Assembly: GCF_004027225.2 (NCBI RefSeq)
Contig: NC_044277.2
Span: 67,914,400 to 67,978,399, forward strand
Length of the DNA stretch: 64,000 nucleotides
From: Strigops habroptila
Taxonomy: Eukaryota; Chordata; Aves; Psittaciformes; Psittacidae
Direction of reading: 5' to 3'
The notes under the pieces are model-generated. The model saw only the letters and a list, made by a program, of their open reading frames with translations, was not told the DNA's origin and searched no databases. Shown one piece after another: positions 10,468 to 25,400 of the stretch. The translations under genes and the position numbers were made by a program. The stretch's first letter is position 1. Every line of letters starts with the position of its first letter.

Positions 10468-13400
10468 CTGTAATGCAGAGGAATTCAACATGAGACTCGT
10501 TTGCTAATACCATCTCTACTACTTACTGCACTTGATATTTTTCAGATAAAGCATTCCTTCTGAAAGTTAGATGACTTAACAGCCTTTAAGAGGTGAGAAC
10601 CCAGAGAAGGAGAGGCAGAGGCATCAGCTCTAGCATTTTCTTAGCACCTGACTTTGAAAGTATAGCAGTAGAATTATTTTGCTTTGAACTGTAAGTACAT
10701 AAATGCTAAACAAGGAAAACAATCCCAGACAACACAACTACATGCATTTCCCCATGCAACTAATAGAATAGGATTATTCTTAGCAATTGTATTAATAATA
10801 ATAGATACACATACTTTACTATCACTCACAGAAACTTTTTTTAATTGGGGACTTAGGATTTCACATTGTTGGAATACAGGTCAAACTACTCATAATTTAT
10901 ATATTTAATGATTATAAGGCACTTTTCACATGAAACAATATTATACAAGATAAAGTGTTTAAGATGATTGTAAATCAGTGCACTAGAATATAGTTCGTGC
11001 TCACCTATTAAGAATACGAGACATAATGGAGAATACCAGCTTGTATAAAATGAAAAGTTATTCCAAAATGTAGGAATATGGTACAATTTACAGAAATATT
11101 TACATTTCAAAAACTTGAAAACACATTTCTTTGGAGAGCAGAAGAGACAGAGCATTAGCAGGCAAAGAGGCACTTCATGAAAGTATACTGTAATTCACAA
11201 CACATCAAATGCAGATGCTTTCTAGTGCGGCTGCAGGTTTTGCTGAAGCCTCAGAATGGCTGGAAATAACAAGAAATATTTAACAGCTTGGATAATCAGC
11301 CCATCGATAACCAAGATCTTATGATTGTAACCACTTCTAAATAATAGTGGGGGAAAAAAATGTACAACACCCTGTAGAAGTGCCAAAAATAAACACTTGA
11401 AAGTTCCAGCAAGTATAAAAACACTGCACACATGTCTGTAAAAGGTAATCATCACGCTATTTACAAGGTCTAAACATAGTTTTAAACATTTCTCTATGCT
11501 GTTAATAGCATAGAGTAAAAAGGAAGGTCAATGAAAAGACCTTTTGGTAGTAGAATCCAAAACAGTAGTACAAATGTAAAATACCAGAGGCATGATCAAG
11601 ATTATTGGACAAAGTCCAACACACACAAAAACAAAGTTTGTAACTATTAGCAGCAGTGTGGCCTTCTTACCAATGGCAGTAAGAGAACTACAAGGAATCT
11701 TAAATTCTTAATTAATAGGTAATGCGTAGTTAAAAAAAACCCAATAAAATTAAATCTTTACATAGAAAGAGAGAAAAAGGTGCCCCTAAATTAGGACTAT
11801 CAATTCCTTGATACCATTTTTACATAAAAAATAAACATTAAGTACACTTCAGAGTCTTATGAGATACTGAACACAGTGAAAGTACTACAGATGCCTAGGC
11901 AGCAGAACTGTAAACACTTGGTGACAGTAGACAGGACAAAGCAGTGTTCTTGTTATGATGCAGATGACCAAAAAAGTCTTACAACTGCAAGTCCCTTGGT
12001 CCTAGGAAAACTGTCACCTGCTCACACTTGCCAAAAACATTCTCTCTGGTGCAAGAGACTTCAGGACATGGCTGTGGAAATAAAGGTCTGTATACTGATA
12101 CTGTATTCTTACAGTAGTGTCCAAAGGCCACAAATATTTTACTGTTTCATATCTAATACTATAGCAGCATCCAGAGGCTTCAGTGAGTTGACTCTGTGCA
12201 AAAGTCATAGTACTTTGCCAGTAGGCAAAAAGCCAGTATAGAATACTTCTTGACATTTTCACTATTTTAGTCCAGATTAGAAAGATATGCTCCTATTACA
12301 TTAAGGCATAGATTTTAATGTAAGAGGAAATTGTTTACTAAATTCAATTTGGCAATATACCAGACACATTATTTTCAGAAGCAGAATGGCTGGAGATTGA
12401 GCATTGGGGAATGAGGGCTTTGAGCAAGCTTCTGGCCTCCATTCTGAAAGATGTACTGCTGTACAGAAGAGGATGAATAGAACTAAAGCAGAATGAAAAC
12501 ACTCAAAAGTCCCCAGATTGGTAAAAGAAATTAACTATAAAATTATTCCAGCAGTTAATTCTTGTAAATGGTGCTTGAATCAGCTGAATCCTGACTAAGT
12601 TCATTCTATCAATGAAGAGTGTGACAGATAGTATCCCTTCAGAAGCTTGAAGTGCAATGCTAGGCAAATATACATAGATCACACTTAGCAGCTATATACT
12701 CTCAAGACTTCATTCCAAAACCTGAAATATACCTTAAATTAGATTGCCAGTTGCTTGGCTCCAATAAAATTCCCTTCAGATGATAATAAATAATTTCCAT
12801 AATAACATCACATTTCTGACATGCAGCATTTTCCATATAAATTTTGCCTGGGACTTGTTGCCTAGTGAATATCAGCTTGATCAAATATTACTGACAGCAG
12901 GTTCCTTTTTCTCACTAAGAAAAATGTTCTTATAAATTCAGTCTCCCATTTTAATACAGTCGTCTTCCTCTCATCAGCTCCTTTAACATAATGCACACTC
13001 TCAGGGAGTCAAAACTTGTTTCTTGAGCTTTCCCAGAGTTAGAGATGTCTGAGAGAGCTTGCTCAAGGATTTTACAATAACACTAGAGTAAATAATAAAA
13101 AAATAAAAAAACCACCCACATAAGGTTTTATAGGTCATTATATTTTAAATGCAGGATAAGCTACAGAATGCAATTTTAATACACTTTTGGTAAGCCAAAG
13201 CAAATATGTGAATATCTGCAACTAGGGGTTACATGTCCATGACAATCCTCTCCCACAAGTAGAAATGTTATTTTCCATGACACTACCCAAACCATTCTAG
13301 AAATCACTGGAAATGTCCAGTTTTCATGTCTGATAAGCAAATTCAAAAGAGGGCTGACTTTCAAGCACAGTGACTTGGCAGTTTTGAGGTACTTGCAAGG

Positions 13401-16400
13401 GGGCTGCTAGTTTGATTCTATTTAAAATCACTAGTCACTTCTGAAAGGGTTTGCTTATGTATTTTTAAGGCTGCTAATATAGTATTGACATTACCTAAGT
13501 AGTCCTGGACTGTTGGAATACAAGTATCAAGTACTCATTATCAACAATACTCATTATATGTACAGCCTTTATTATTTTATCATAATAGCATGAACACGTA
13601 TCTACAACCTTTCTCCTCAGCATATAAGGCAAGAGGGTGACAACTAAAGCAGAGGAGCAGGAATGGGGATATCTAGGTGTTATTTCTGATATTGTTGCTC
13701 CATTAGAAATGCTGTGTACTATACAACTGAGTAACAATTTAACCATATTGTTGACACTTCTAACTGCAGAAATCCTCATGGAGAATTTCAATTTCATTTT
13801 CATTATGTTGATTTTAGATATCCTTCAAATTACCTCTGTGTAAATGAGGCACGATTCAAGCTATTTACTTCAAACAGTCAAGGACAGGAAGAAGTATGAT
13901 GTTTTGTTTTGCTACACCAAGCATAATTTGCATTGCTTGCTACCTGTGGAGAACCTTACTCTTGGGATATACGGGCAATCTGATGTACAGAATAAAAAGC
14001 CTCTTCAATTTCTTCAGCAGTCTAAGATAACACTACCTTCCAGTAATTTTTTGTACTTCCAGTCATAACAGTAGGTTTATGAGCTAATTAGAAGAGCTTA
14101 TTTTTCTCATTAGAAACCCACTGATTACTACAGTTTCCATTACTTGACAGTATAGAATATGGATATTTTGTGAAAGCAATGCTAACAAAATATGTACTCG
14201 ACACGTAGATTAACAGTATTCTCTATCAAGTAAGTATCAGGCAAAAAAGCCAAATAATTTTTGATTATAGACACTACAATCATCATGAATAATACAAACG
14301 TGGGCAGGCAAAACAGGCTGTGCACTACAGAGAATAGTTTCCCTTTCAACTGAAATAGGCTGAAATAGATCTTAATACAGAGTTTCTGCAATTACCATAG
14401 AGCTACAGCTTAAACAACTTGGAAATTCATGGATATGTTTTCCCTTTACAACATTAATATGACTTTGAACCCGCATCTGATCATTAAGGCTATGGCATGC
14501 ATTAAAATACTTGGTGGCAGAAAATGTACAGCAAAGCAATAGAAAAGCTTGATTAAGTGATTTTGTCCACCATCAACTGTTATGCTCTGGTACAGACAGG
14601 AATACGATGCAGATCTTCTAATCATAAATTCCTGAGTGCAGCAGTAGTAAATAGGAACAAAACATTTTAGCAGGACATTCCTTGATTATCAGAAATGTGA
14701 AGTCCTTCACGGTGGTCACACACTATTCTTCCCATGCCTTGAAAATGCAATTTCTTTGTCCAGCTCCTTCCAGCCTACACCTAGGTCTCCAATCTCATTC
14801 ACACCAGTCTTGACTTCTGGCCTCCATCTCCGTTCCTTGAACACTGTTCCTAGAACCAACCTCTTTGTCCAGCAAGGCTGTTCAACACCTCTCAGACTCC
14901 TATCATGTCCGTATTCACACATGCAATACAACACTCACAATGGTTTGGGGTTTTTTTTTGCCTACCTGTTCCCATTTTCTTCCTTTCTGGCTAAATATCC
15001 AAATTCCTCCCTCTGCAGTCCTGGTCTGCACTTTGTCTATAGTTCTGGCTGTGTCAAATTTCTCCCGAGTTCTACGCTCAATATGTCCCTGTTCTCTGCC
15101 TATGTAGTATCATCAGATCTCAATCAGATCTCTCTATCACCTCATACCAGTTTTTGCTTCCATTCTCTGAGATCAAAGGAATTCCAGTTTCTCCCATTTT
15201 AGTTCTACATGACATTATGCTTTTCTGGCCAGTCGCTCCCTTTCTTCTCAGCCAGCTGATCTATTCCATTCTTTACTGTAATGTCTAGTCCTGGATCCCT
15301 TCTTTATCTTCTTTAGCCTCTGGTGCCAAGTTCCATGGGAACTTGTCCAAGTTTTGCATTCAGACTCATCAGCTTCTGCCTCCCGATTGCTTAGACTTAT
15401 GGGAGCCATGGACAACCCACCCATGGAAGAAGTTCTGTGCTCTAACATCAGGTGGTTGGCCCATGGTCAGCTTAGAGAACAACGGCATACATTTGCAATT
15501 GCAGAAGTATTCCAGCTTTAGCCCAAGCTGGAAAGCTCTCTAGCAGAGAAGCTCTTCATGGAACCTAGTAATGTTTTAAGACATCTCTGATGAGCATATT
15601 AAAAGTAAGATTGTTTCCAAAGGCTTGCAATTTCATTAAATTCATGTTGGTTTTCATCAGTATATCAAAATGCATGCTTCTGACAGAAAGGATTTCCCCA
15701 TTCCGGAATACCTTCAGAAAGAACATGAATTACAGCATCTCAAAGGAAAGGCATTTTTAAAGATTGTTTTATTATTAGAAACTTTCCCTTAGCTTTATTC
15801 TTGAAGATTGTGTTGGCAAAAAGTTGGGTTTGGGAAAATTCAAGAAAAGAAAACAGGGACTTCTAAGCTTAATTACTAGGAGTATTACTAGGCTTGCGTA
15901 GTTTATATTTACTTCCATTAAATCATAGAAGGTCCACAGTGATAAATATTAATTTATAAAATTAATTAGTACTTAAAAGATACTGATTTAATTAGAGAAT
16001 CTCTATAGGATCATGATTTCATTTAAAGGATTTCAGGATGGCAGATATGAGCAGCAACTCAAATGAATGATGCCTGCTTGGGGTTAAATTTGGTCTTCTT
16101 GTGTTTTATTATCTGATACAGCATTTTTATCTGGTTGAAAATTTAGCCATCGCAATAAACTCAAAGCTATGCACTTCCAAGAGATATTTAGATTACACTG
16201 AATTCTTAAGTTTCAAATCTTGGCTGACAGAATGAAGTTCTGGAGAACTTCTACTGATAAGCAATCAGGCACTTCAGAACAATTCTGAGCAATTGCACTC
16301 AGATATTCAAGTTGATACTCTATAGAGACACACAAGGGATAAAGCAGAACAGTTTTGAAAATAAGAAAATTAAAAATTATATGGCTGCAGGCTTAGAAAT

Positions 16401-19400
16401 AAATAGCTTAAAATTTCACCTATTCACAAATGATCTGAAGGAAATTCAAATTAAAGGATATCAGAGTTCAATTTTAAAAGAATCTATGAATGAAGAATTT
16501 TGATGGTCTATTAGAAAAAAAAACCAACTTGAGGAATGCATTTAAGAACAGTTGTGTAAAGTCTGCAGGCTCATATATTTACAGTACCTAACAGCTGAAC
16601 TGTAAAAACTGTGTATGTCAGACACACGTTCCTCATTTCACGCAACCCTTGCCTGCAGGCCATTACCATGGTCTCAGTTCCAACTTTAAATTCCACGTGT
16701 GCAGCTCATCTCTCTAAAGCTAACGCTGTGGGTATTGAACCACGAAAACGTGGACTTTGACATTTATCATTTAACACAAATACACATCTGAAAGTATGAA
16801 TACTCAGTAAAGCCCAGACTTCTTGAAGATGAAAAGTGAATCTGAGAATGATCAGAGCACTGCAGGTCACTAGGTAGGGGATTTATCTACAGCTAGCCAA
16901 AAGACAACAGTTTCAGATCCTTTTCTTTTGTCAAAGACATCTACATAAAGTAGAAGCATGAGAACTAGTTTTGTCATAGCAAGGCTAAGTACTAGTAGCA
17001 TTCTAATCCAAGCAATAGAGAACTTAAAGCAGGCTAATGTGTGCGGCTTTTGCAACTGTGCTGTAGAGCCACTCAGTGTTAACCTGTAAGCAAGAAAGGA
17101 AATGAATGAGAAGTGTTTGAATCAGAACTATTTTATTCACCTGAGATCAGGTATTAGCTACATTTCAAGTGAAATAAATAAAAGTAATACAGACAGAGGT
17201 CCTCAACTTTATGCTACAGGCAAGCCCAGGCTGTTGACCTTGTTCATGTGAGGAATCTATCAGCGCAGGTCTATCTGTGCAAAACCTGCCTTGGACATTT
17301 TGAACAAGCTCTTCAAACTATTTTTTAAATTATTATTTATTTATTTTCCCAGTTCATAAGTGACTCCTATCCAACCTGAAGAGACAGCGGTGAAGGAACA
17401 ACCACCTTACAATTCCAGAACAGTCTTACCTGAAGAGCATGTGTCTATTTCTTACAAGAAATTTTTAAAGAATGGTTCTCAAAATAAGCCAAGAAATGCC
17501 AGGGGGTCATCCAATGTGCATACACTCTAATAAATTGTATCAGCTAGGCAGTTTCATATTACACTTGTCAACTCATTCTCACAATTTCATTAAGTAGGTT
17601 GAAACATTCATTTTAGAGACATGAATTCAAAAACAGAGGATTTAGTTACAGCTCAAAGATAAGCATTCACAAGCCTGATTTGATTTAATAGTAGCTGAAA
17701 GTGCTCACTGCCACTTGAGAATTGAAACTATGGTTTATGTGACTAATGAGAATGAGAAACTGTTGTTGATATGCTGCATGGTAATTTTGTTTTTCTCTCT
17801 TTTCCTGAGTGTGAAATAGATATTTCAAATGCAGTTTTCAGTGATGGGGATGGGAGTGTGAGAAAAGTAAAGTTGGAAAGGATGAACTATGCAGCAGTAG
17901 ATATTCTGACCAACTTCTTGAACTGCCCCTTGTGTCCTATAGGAATATCTCCAATGAGAACTCTACCATGCATGAAGCAAGCAAACAATTACAACCCTTC
18001 TACAGCCAACAAGAAAGGAGCAGAATCTTAATTTCCTAACAATGCACATAGATACAAATTCTACCATTTAAAAAATAGTGTTTATCCTCAATCTTTAGTA
18101 TTAAAATACTATGATAAGAAAGTTCTGCATAAGGGAAGTGATACCAATAGAGAGCACAAAGCAATTACAAGAAAAATTCATAATGTAAAAGTCTCTTACC
18201 AAACCAATTTCAGGTAGAAATTTGGCACACTCACCCATTTTTTACATTATTTATGCAATACTTAACTGCTCAAATAATTAGTTTTATAACAAAAAAGAGG
18301 TTGTCAGGGCAGAAATTATAAGCAACGAGAGAAGAAAGTCTAGAGAGAAAGCAGGATATAGAACAAGGAAAGATATTTACAGTGGTTTTCCTAGTTTTCT
18401 TTATCACTATGAACTATTTTCCTTCCAAAAGCTTACAGCTTGCAATAACCCTGCAAATGCACATCCTTCTCTGATCTACTGATAAAAGAAAACATGTGTC
18501 AGAGGTTAGCAATCATTTCTATCTAAAATGTCTTAGCTTTTTAAAGTATCTTTCATCCATTCAAGCCATATTTATTTCATTATAAAGGTCTTTAAAATTA
18601 TTATCATGGTTTATATGTAAGTTCTAAGAGTATCTGTGGAGTTTTCTGTTTTGTAGGTATTTCTGTATTTTTACCCAATTATGGATGAAGTGACCTTGGA
18701 AGATCACATCATCAGGAGAACATAATAAACTAAAGGTTGTTAAACTAATTAATTAGTATGATTTTTTTAAGTGAAATAATGACTAATTCAGTAGATGTGT
18801 TACAGAGGAAACAAGGTAAAAAAATTCTTTAATTATTTCTATTTTCATCCAATTTTTAATAAATGTGTTATTCTGGAATGGAGAAGAACACAGGGAAGAA
18901 TCATTGTTTGCACGGTACAGCACTTTAGATATTCCTGATAAACATTCTAACAACTGATATTTCTCGCTATTCAATAGGCATACTAAAGTATCTAAACACA
19001 ATTGCTCTTCTTCATCAGTTCCTTTACTATATTTCCTAAACTATTTGGGTTTCCATAGTGTTGAAAAAAATTAAATTATACAAAGGAGTAAATCATTTAA
19101 ATTCTGTGTTTTGCCCTATGCTTCCTGCAAGTCAGTATGCAAGTGACTTAGGTAAACTTTCACCAGGTACGTTACCCTGGGTTTTTTTTGTATGACAGAC
19201 AATCCAAATTTCTCTCTTATTCATATAAAATCCACTCTCCTACACTTAATACTGTTTGAAATTTGTATCAGAGGTTCTAGTGAAAAACTCAGGCTCTACT
19301 TCCATTTATACAGGCTAAAATAGGAGTCTAAGTTTTTTTTAAATTCTGTTTTTCCCTACAATACCTCAGGGAAGCAGGGAAGCATGTGAGTTTTACCAGA

Positions 19401-22400
19401 TTTGATGTCCAAATTGCAAAATAATTACATCTGTCTCATTTTGATGGTGAGCTGCTTCAAATTCCCGGAGAATTTTCTTGCTACCCAAAAGGGCTTACTA
19501 TTGTGGCAAACTGAACTGAATATAAATTGCATATACATGGCTTGCTGGGCAATTTAAGAACTTTTAAAATACTGTCCATCTCTTTTCTACTTGTTCAGTA
19601 AACCATTAAGACTGGTCTGTCCATAAGCTCATCCTTCCAGATATCTTATAAACATGAAGTTTGAAAGAAAAAATAAGCTATGCCTAGATCTGACAACTGG
19701 GACTTTCACCAAGAGAAACAAAACCAGAGGGTCTGAATCTGCAGCTGAAGTTCAGGCAAGAACCAGCTGGCACAGCAAAATCAGCCTGCTGGGACATGTT
19801 TTAAGATTTCTGGTCTGTTGGACATGACCAGTTGCAGGGTAGACTAAGTGTTTATGACGAACAACATAAATACCCTCTGCGTATATGTTTCCAGCCTGGA
19901 ATGAGGTAGAGGTCTTGAGTATTAGGCCTCAGTATGCCACTTCATTTCCACTCTGCAGTGCAACCCTCTGCACAAGCAGAACATTTCCGCCATGCAGGAT
20001 GGGAAACAGCACTAAATTCAAGGTACGCTTACGGTAAATGGTTTATGACTTAACCAAGACTTACAATGTAATATAAAGACTTGCACCCACACAAGAAACC
20101 ATCTTTAAGAGTGGCCAAGAGTCACCATGTATTCATTTTTATTTTTTTAAAAGGGCTTGTCTTGTAAAGCAAAAGGTAACTTCTCTACTGGCACCCTAAA
20201 ACCCCACCTGCAAGTGAAAAAAATCAAGCTAGCCAGGCAGCACAAGCTGAAGGGGCTTAGCAGCCCAAATGAATCCCTCAGTGACTCCCTGCCAGCTCTA
20301 GCATGTCCTTGATATTAGAACATAGCAAGAAGAACCTCCACTGAGAGAGAAAGTAACTGCTAATGATGCAGAGAGCACAACTGTTCCCCATTTCACATCA
20401 AAAAAAGAACAAACTACAAAACCATGCTTCTTCCACTGTTCAGGAAAAGTGACTTGCTTGAAGTTACATTACCAAGAAGAGTCAAGGAAATGGGGCCAAG
20501 TAAAACCAGCAAAAAACCTCTCCCTACCATCATTCATATGTAGGTTGAAATCTGCAGCTGTGTAGGGCATACTTCATTGTATTTCCAGATCAACTGAACT
20601 TTGGTGGAGAAAGTTCATTGTGCAACACGGCAAAGGCTGCGTGATGTAGCATAAAAGCATGCTAAGTACCCAAATGTTGGAAGGAAAAGTATTGTTAAAC
20701 ACACGTGTGCCATGAAAAGGTGGGCAACGTGCTCTAACAAGTATGTCTGTATGCAGCAGTGTAAGAGAAAGCTTTTCTGCCATTAGACATTTTGCAAGCT
20801 GTGTAGAACATGTCTCCTGCAGAAATTGTTTTAGTGTAACTTCGGACCTCTCAGTTGTCGGAACTGCAGTATCCCTCCCCCCCACTACAACACAGAAAGC
20901 CTGTGTCCTGTACCTCATAACAGTCCATCTATGTGTTTACACTTTTCACCGATAATTTGTTTTTATTGGAGCTTTAATGAAATCCAGTATTTTCCAGCAA
21001 CTTTCTCCTACTAAATTTGGGCACCAGCTCACACAAACAGAGGAAATAAATTTACTCTAAATCTTAAATCACATAATAAAATTATGATTTCTTAAATTAA
21101 AAAATACATATTTAAATGCTAAATCTTAATTATATTGAAAGATGCAAATCTGGAGTTTGTGCTCAGCATTTTATAACTGAAGATAGCTAAAGCCTAGATT
21201 ATACATCTTGGTCTTTATCACTTTTGGTATTTTTAAGAGTAGTTTCTGCAAACTCTCTTTCTCTTTTAGTTATTACCTAAGTGGATGTTAGCTATTCAGA
21301 AAAAGAATACTTACAGTAGCTCCAAAACTGCAGTTCAAATGATCAAGATTATTCTACAGCCCACATACAGAATTATCCTCAGAATTATAGAAAGGTTGAG
21401 GCTGGAAGTGACCACTGGGGGTCATTTAGTCCAACCTCCCTGCTCAAACAGGGTCACCTAGAGCACACTGCTCAGGATTGTGTCCAGAAGGTTCTTGGAT
21501 ATCTCCAGGGAAGGAGGCTCCACAACCTCCCTGGGTAACCTATTCCAATGCTCAGTCACCCCCACAGTAAAGTTCTTCCTCAAAGAGGCCTAAGAGTTAT
21601 CACTTACTGTTTAACAGAAACATAAAGTTAAAACCTACAGATGCTATTGAGTGTGTACAATTTTTCTGATAACGCTGCATGAAAAGAACATTGATTTTCC
21701 ACTGACTACAGTGGCTGCTATCCAGCATGGCTTCAAGGACATGAATACAATACATGAGATGCTTCTAGTCAGCACAGTGACAGCAAGCTGCTTTATCTTG
21801 AACCATAAGATTTGGGGGGGGGGGGGGGAAAAGCTAATAATAATGTTTTGCATATACATCAAAACAAGAATTTTCAACTACCTGTCTTGAAAGCAGTTGC
21901 ATGATCCTTTGAAGTCCAATCTTAGTAACACGAATTAGCCCAGTAATAAAGCAACAGCCCTCTCTGACTCAAGGTTTCGCACTAAGTGTAACAGCTCTAC
22001 CAGAGTGTAGGTTGGGAATAAAGGAACATCTCAGTGTTCCACAAAACTGGCCTGGATTCTTCTTTCCACATAATGCAGAAGGAACTAATCAGCCAGGAGG
22101 TAAAAATAGAACCTTCAAGGTGCTTCTTTCTAGAAATGCTGAGAACATGGGTACAAGATGGTTGCAGAAGAAACAGGCCATTACATTTTCAGCGGCATTA
22201 GGATGACTTTGGCTTACAGGCATTGCAGGTGGAGAATGCATTGACAATCCATATAAATTACAGGCAAGAAGCTAGCCAGGAAACCTAACGGAATAGTGGT
22301 TTAAAGACTACCTTCTGTAAGATAGCCTAGTCACGTTAAATTTCTTGCTGCTATGTTCTAAGACAGCACTGTTGCACAAGAAGAAATGCAGAAAATCAGG

Positions 22401-25400
22401 AATTATTAGTTTTTAAGAGGAACGTGTTGTCTGAAAAAGTTCACACAGGTTCTGCAGAACCAAACCAGAGCATAGCGACAGTACCTTCTGCTAGGGTTTG
22501 CGCTTGCATCACTGTTTGTGCTTTATTCCACAACCTCAGGATAAAAAGGCTTTGAGATAACATTGCTGAGCAAGAACACCTGATTTCTTCCACAGATAAG
22601 AATATTGTAAATAAGGACTTTCCACTCCTACACTTTCAGATAATGCCAAAGCTAAGCACAGTAATTGTGTTATTGCCAGAAGAGTAAATTAACAGGTACA
22701 CACATAGAAAAAATTGAATTCTCTCTACAGAGGTTGCATCTAATATCCTACACCAAATGATGGGTTTCTCTACTGGAAATGGCACTCAATTCACTACATG
22801 ACTTGTGACAGCAGCATAAGAAATGCCTGGCTTTCAAGACAGCATGCTAAATTGTTTTGCTAAACAGTCAGTGTCTGCAATACTAATTACAGTGGTGCAG
22901 CTTCTAGATCTAAATCGTTTGAAACCACAGGTTGTTTAATGTACCACTGGCTTAAAAAACAACAGCAGCAACAAAAAAATCACCAACAACCAAAAAAAAG
23001 ATTTCCTAGGGCAGAAGGCAGAAAATGGGGAGAGGAAAACATAATTTACTGGTATCCATACAGTACATATTGCTTATGTTAATTATTATGGAATCATAGA
23101 TGAGTGAAAGACTGAAAAAGATACAGCTGGAAGCTACCGATCAAATACCAGTTAAACTAAACCCCTGTTTTTTTCTGGATGCCAAATGATTATCAGGATC
23201 TGGGACGCCAAATACTATAGAATAAAGTTGGTACAATGATGTCATAGCTAGCTCAAAATATGCTGACCTTATAAATGAGCCACCACCTTTTGACCACAGT
23301 TTGCCATGGATGATGGATGTCAATTATATCCATCAGAAAACAGGTAACTTAAAATGGGAGATTTTATGACATTTCTAGAACAGTTTCACCCTGATATTCT
23401 GAAGTCTTAGGCACCAAAATAGCACCAGATTCAGGTTCACTCTGAGTCTTGATGTGTAAGATAACAAAGACATGGTGAAGGGACGGAAAGAAACAGGATA
23501 CTCTATACGAATGCAACGTGCTCAGGGTTTTCTTAGTGACCGTGGTTTGAGGAGAATGCAGAGCAAGTGATAGCGCAGAAAAGAAGAAATAAACTGAGAT
23601 GGGTGAGATTACAAATAGTGAATTGGGATGTGACGCAGGAAATGACTGATTTCCCATCTACTGCCCTTGCAGAATCACTCCTCCTAGGCTGGTAGTTAAT
23701 AGCAACCTAGAAATAAACTGCATTAAAACTCTGTGCATTTGAAACATTGCCAAGTGTAACACTTGGGGGAGTTTCACCGTCTGCTCAGTCTTCTGCCTTC
23801 TACCATCTTCACAATCATACGGTTCACATTTCTTGATACCATGACAGCTGAACTTTGTTTTTAAAGAAGTTACAAGGAGATAAGCACTCCACATAAAACC
23901 CAAGAACTTTTTCACAGGCACAGCTCTGCAAACAATGTCGTCCCTCTACCTCCTTTGCTGTCTGATGAATGCAGTATTTGCGCTGAAGCAAAATGAACCT
24001 TATCTGAATGCTACTGACTAAAGAGAACCAAAGGATGAAAAAACCCACATAATTAGGAATGGAAAGGGATAGTAAGAACCTAACATTTGAGCAACTAGAG
24101 GAAAATAAGCATCTACTTGACCACTAGGTCCACAATCAGATGTTAATCTTGCTTCTCCAGCCTTCTTCATATTGTTTTATTGCTATTTTTAACATGTTTG
24201 TTAATGTGCTATTTTCAGAAGTAACCTCAAAAATCTTTTGAATGGTGGAACTCAAAGCTCAAATGCTTGTCTCCAACTTTCAATTCTGTGTTTCAAAATT
24301 TTACTCTCTGTCGCAGTGTAGTAACTAACAGTCACTACACATTTCCTACCCTAAAACTCTGCACGCGGCAGAGCTTTAAAACCACTGCACACACTGACTG
24401 TGAAACTGAATCTCCACGTCTGGTTTACAGGAACTCAAAATGGAGCATCATACAAAAATCTGGTTTGGATCAGTGAAGAGGAGGAAAAAGACCCAAAAAA
24501 CAAAAACAAACAACAAAACCCAAAACACAGAGTGAAACATTTAACTTGCAGGAAGATTGAAGGCTTAATTTTACAGTGATTTCTACTAGTTAACACTGAC
24601 CTACACTTAAAGACCCGCAGAATAGCTTCAAATACTTCAGGACTTGTGCTAAATCACAAAATAGTTATTAACAGTCCAACCCTCTGGCACATTTATTGTC
24701 ACTTCTACAATTATTTAATAAAGCATGTGGCATTCTTCCTACTACTCAGCTCCCGCCCTCGCCCCCACTAACAAATGATGTATGCGCTGTAGCAAAGAAA
24801 ACCAGCTATGGAGCGAGAACTGATAGCTCTTGCACTGAGAAACCAGCCTGATTCAGGGAGATAAGGCTGTGGCCAAATACTACAGTTAACAACAATTTAT
24901 TTCCTGAGAGTCCTTCTCTTGTTCACTAACAAAAAAGTAAAACACATTTGTCTCTTACGTTCTCTAAATTTTCTGCCTAAAACGTCACAGTACATTCCTC
25001 TCCTGCCTATACCTCTGAAAGATACCATTCTCATGGTCCTAAAAAATGTTTTCTGTTGTTTTGGGTTTTTTTAAAATTGGTAGTGTAAAAGTGGAAGAAC
25101 AAGTAACTAAAATTCTTTTTTGACACTTAGACAACCGAGTATTCCAAATATCCCCCTTCAAATACTGAAGCTCCTCTTCAGTTTCAGTTTGAAAAAAGTT
25201 ATGACAGCAGATTTTTCTTCTTTTTTTTGATGGAGCAGCGTACTTTCACAGATGATGAAAATTAAACAGAAAGGTGCCCTTGTAAAGAACAAACAAGAAC
25301 GTAATCTCACAGTGAATCATTCAAGAAAATAAAGCAGCTAGTGATATTGGAGAGAATAGCTCAAAACATTGGCTTTTCTGACTAATACTTTCAGAGAAAT

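Noticed and set aside
14756..15202. 148-codon frame in the pyrimidine-rich block
   Set aside because: A Ser/Leu/Pro/Phe-rich product of C/T-rich DNA with no domain or splice context.
23090..23140. Possible CR1 tail (ggaatcatagatgagtg)
   Set aside because: Only about ten bases match the tail motif and no CR1 body follows.
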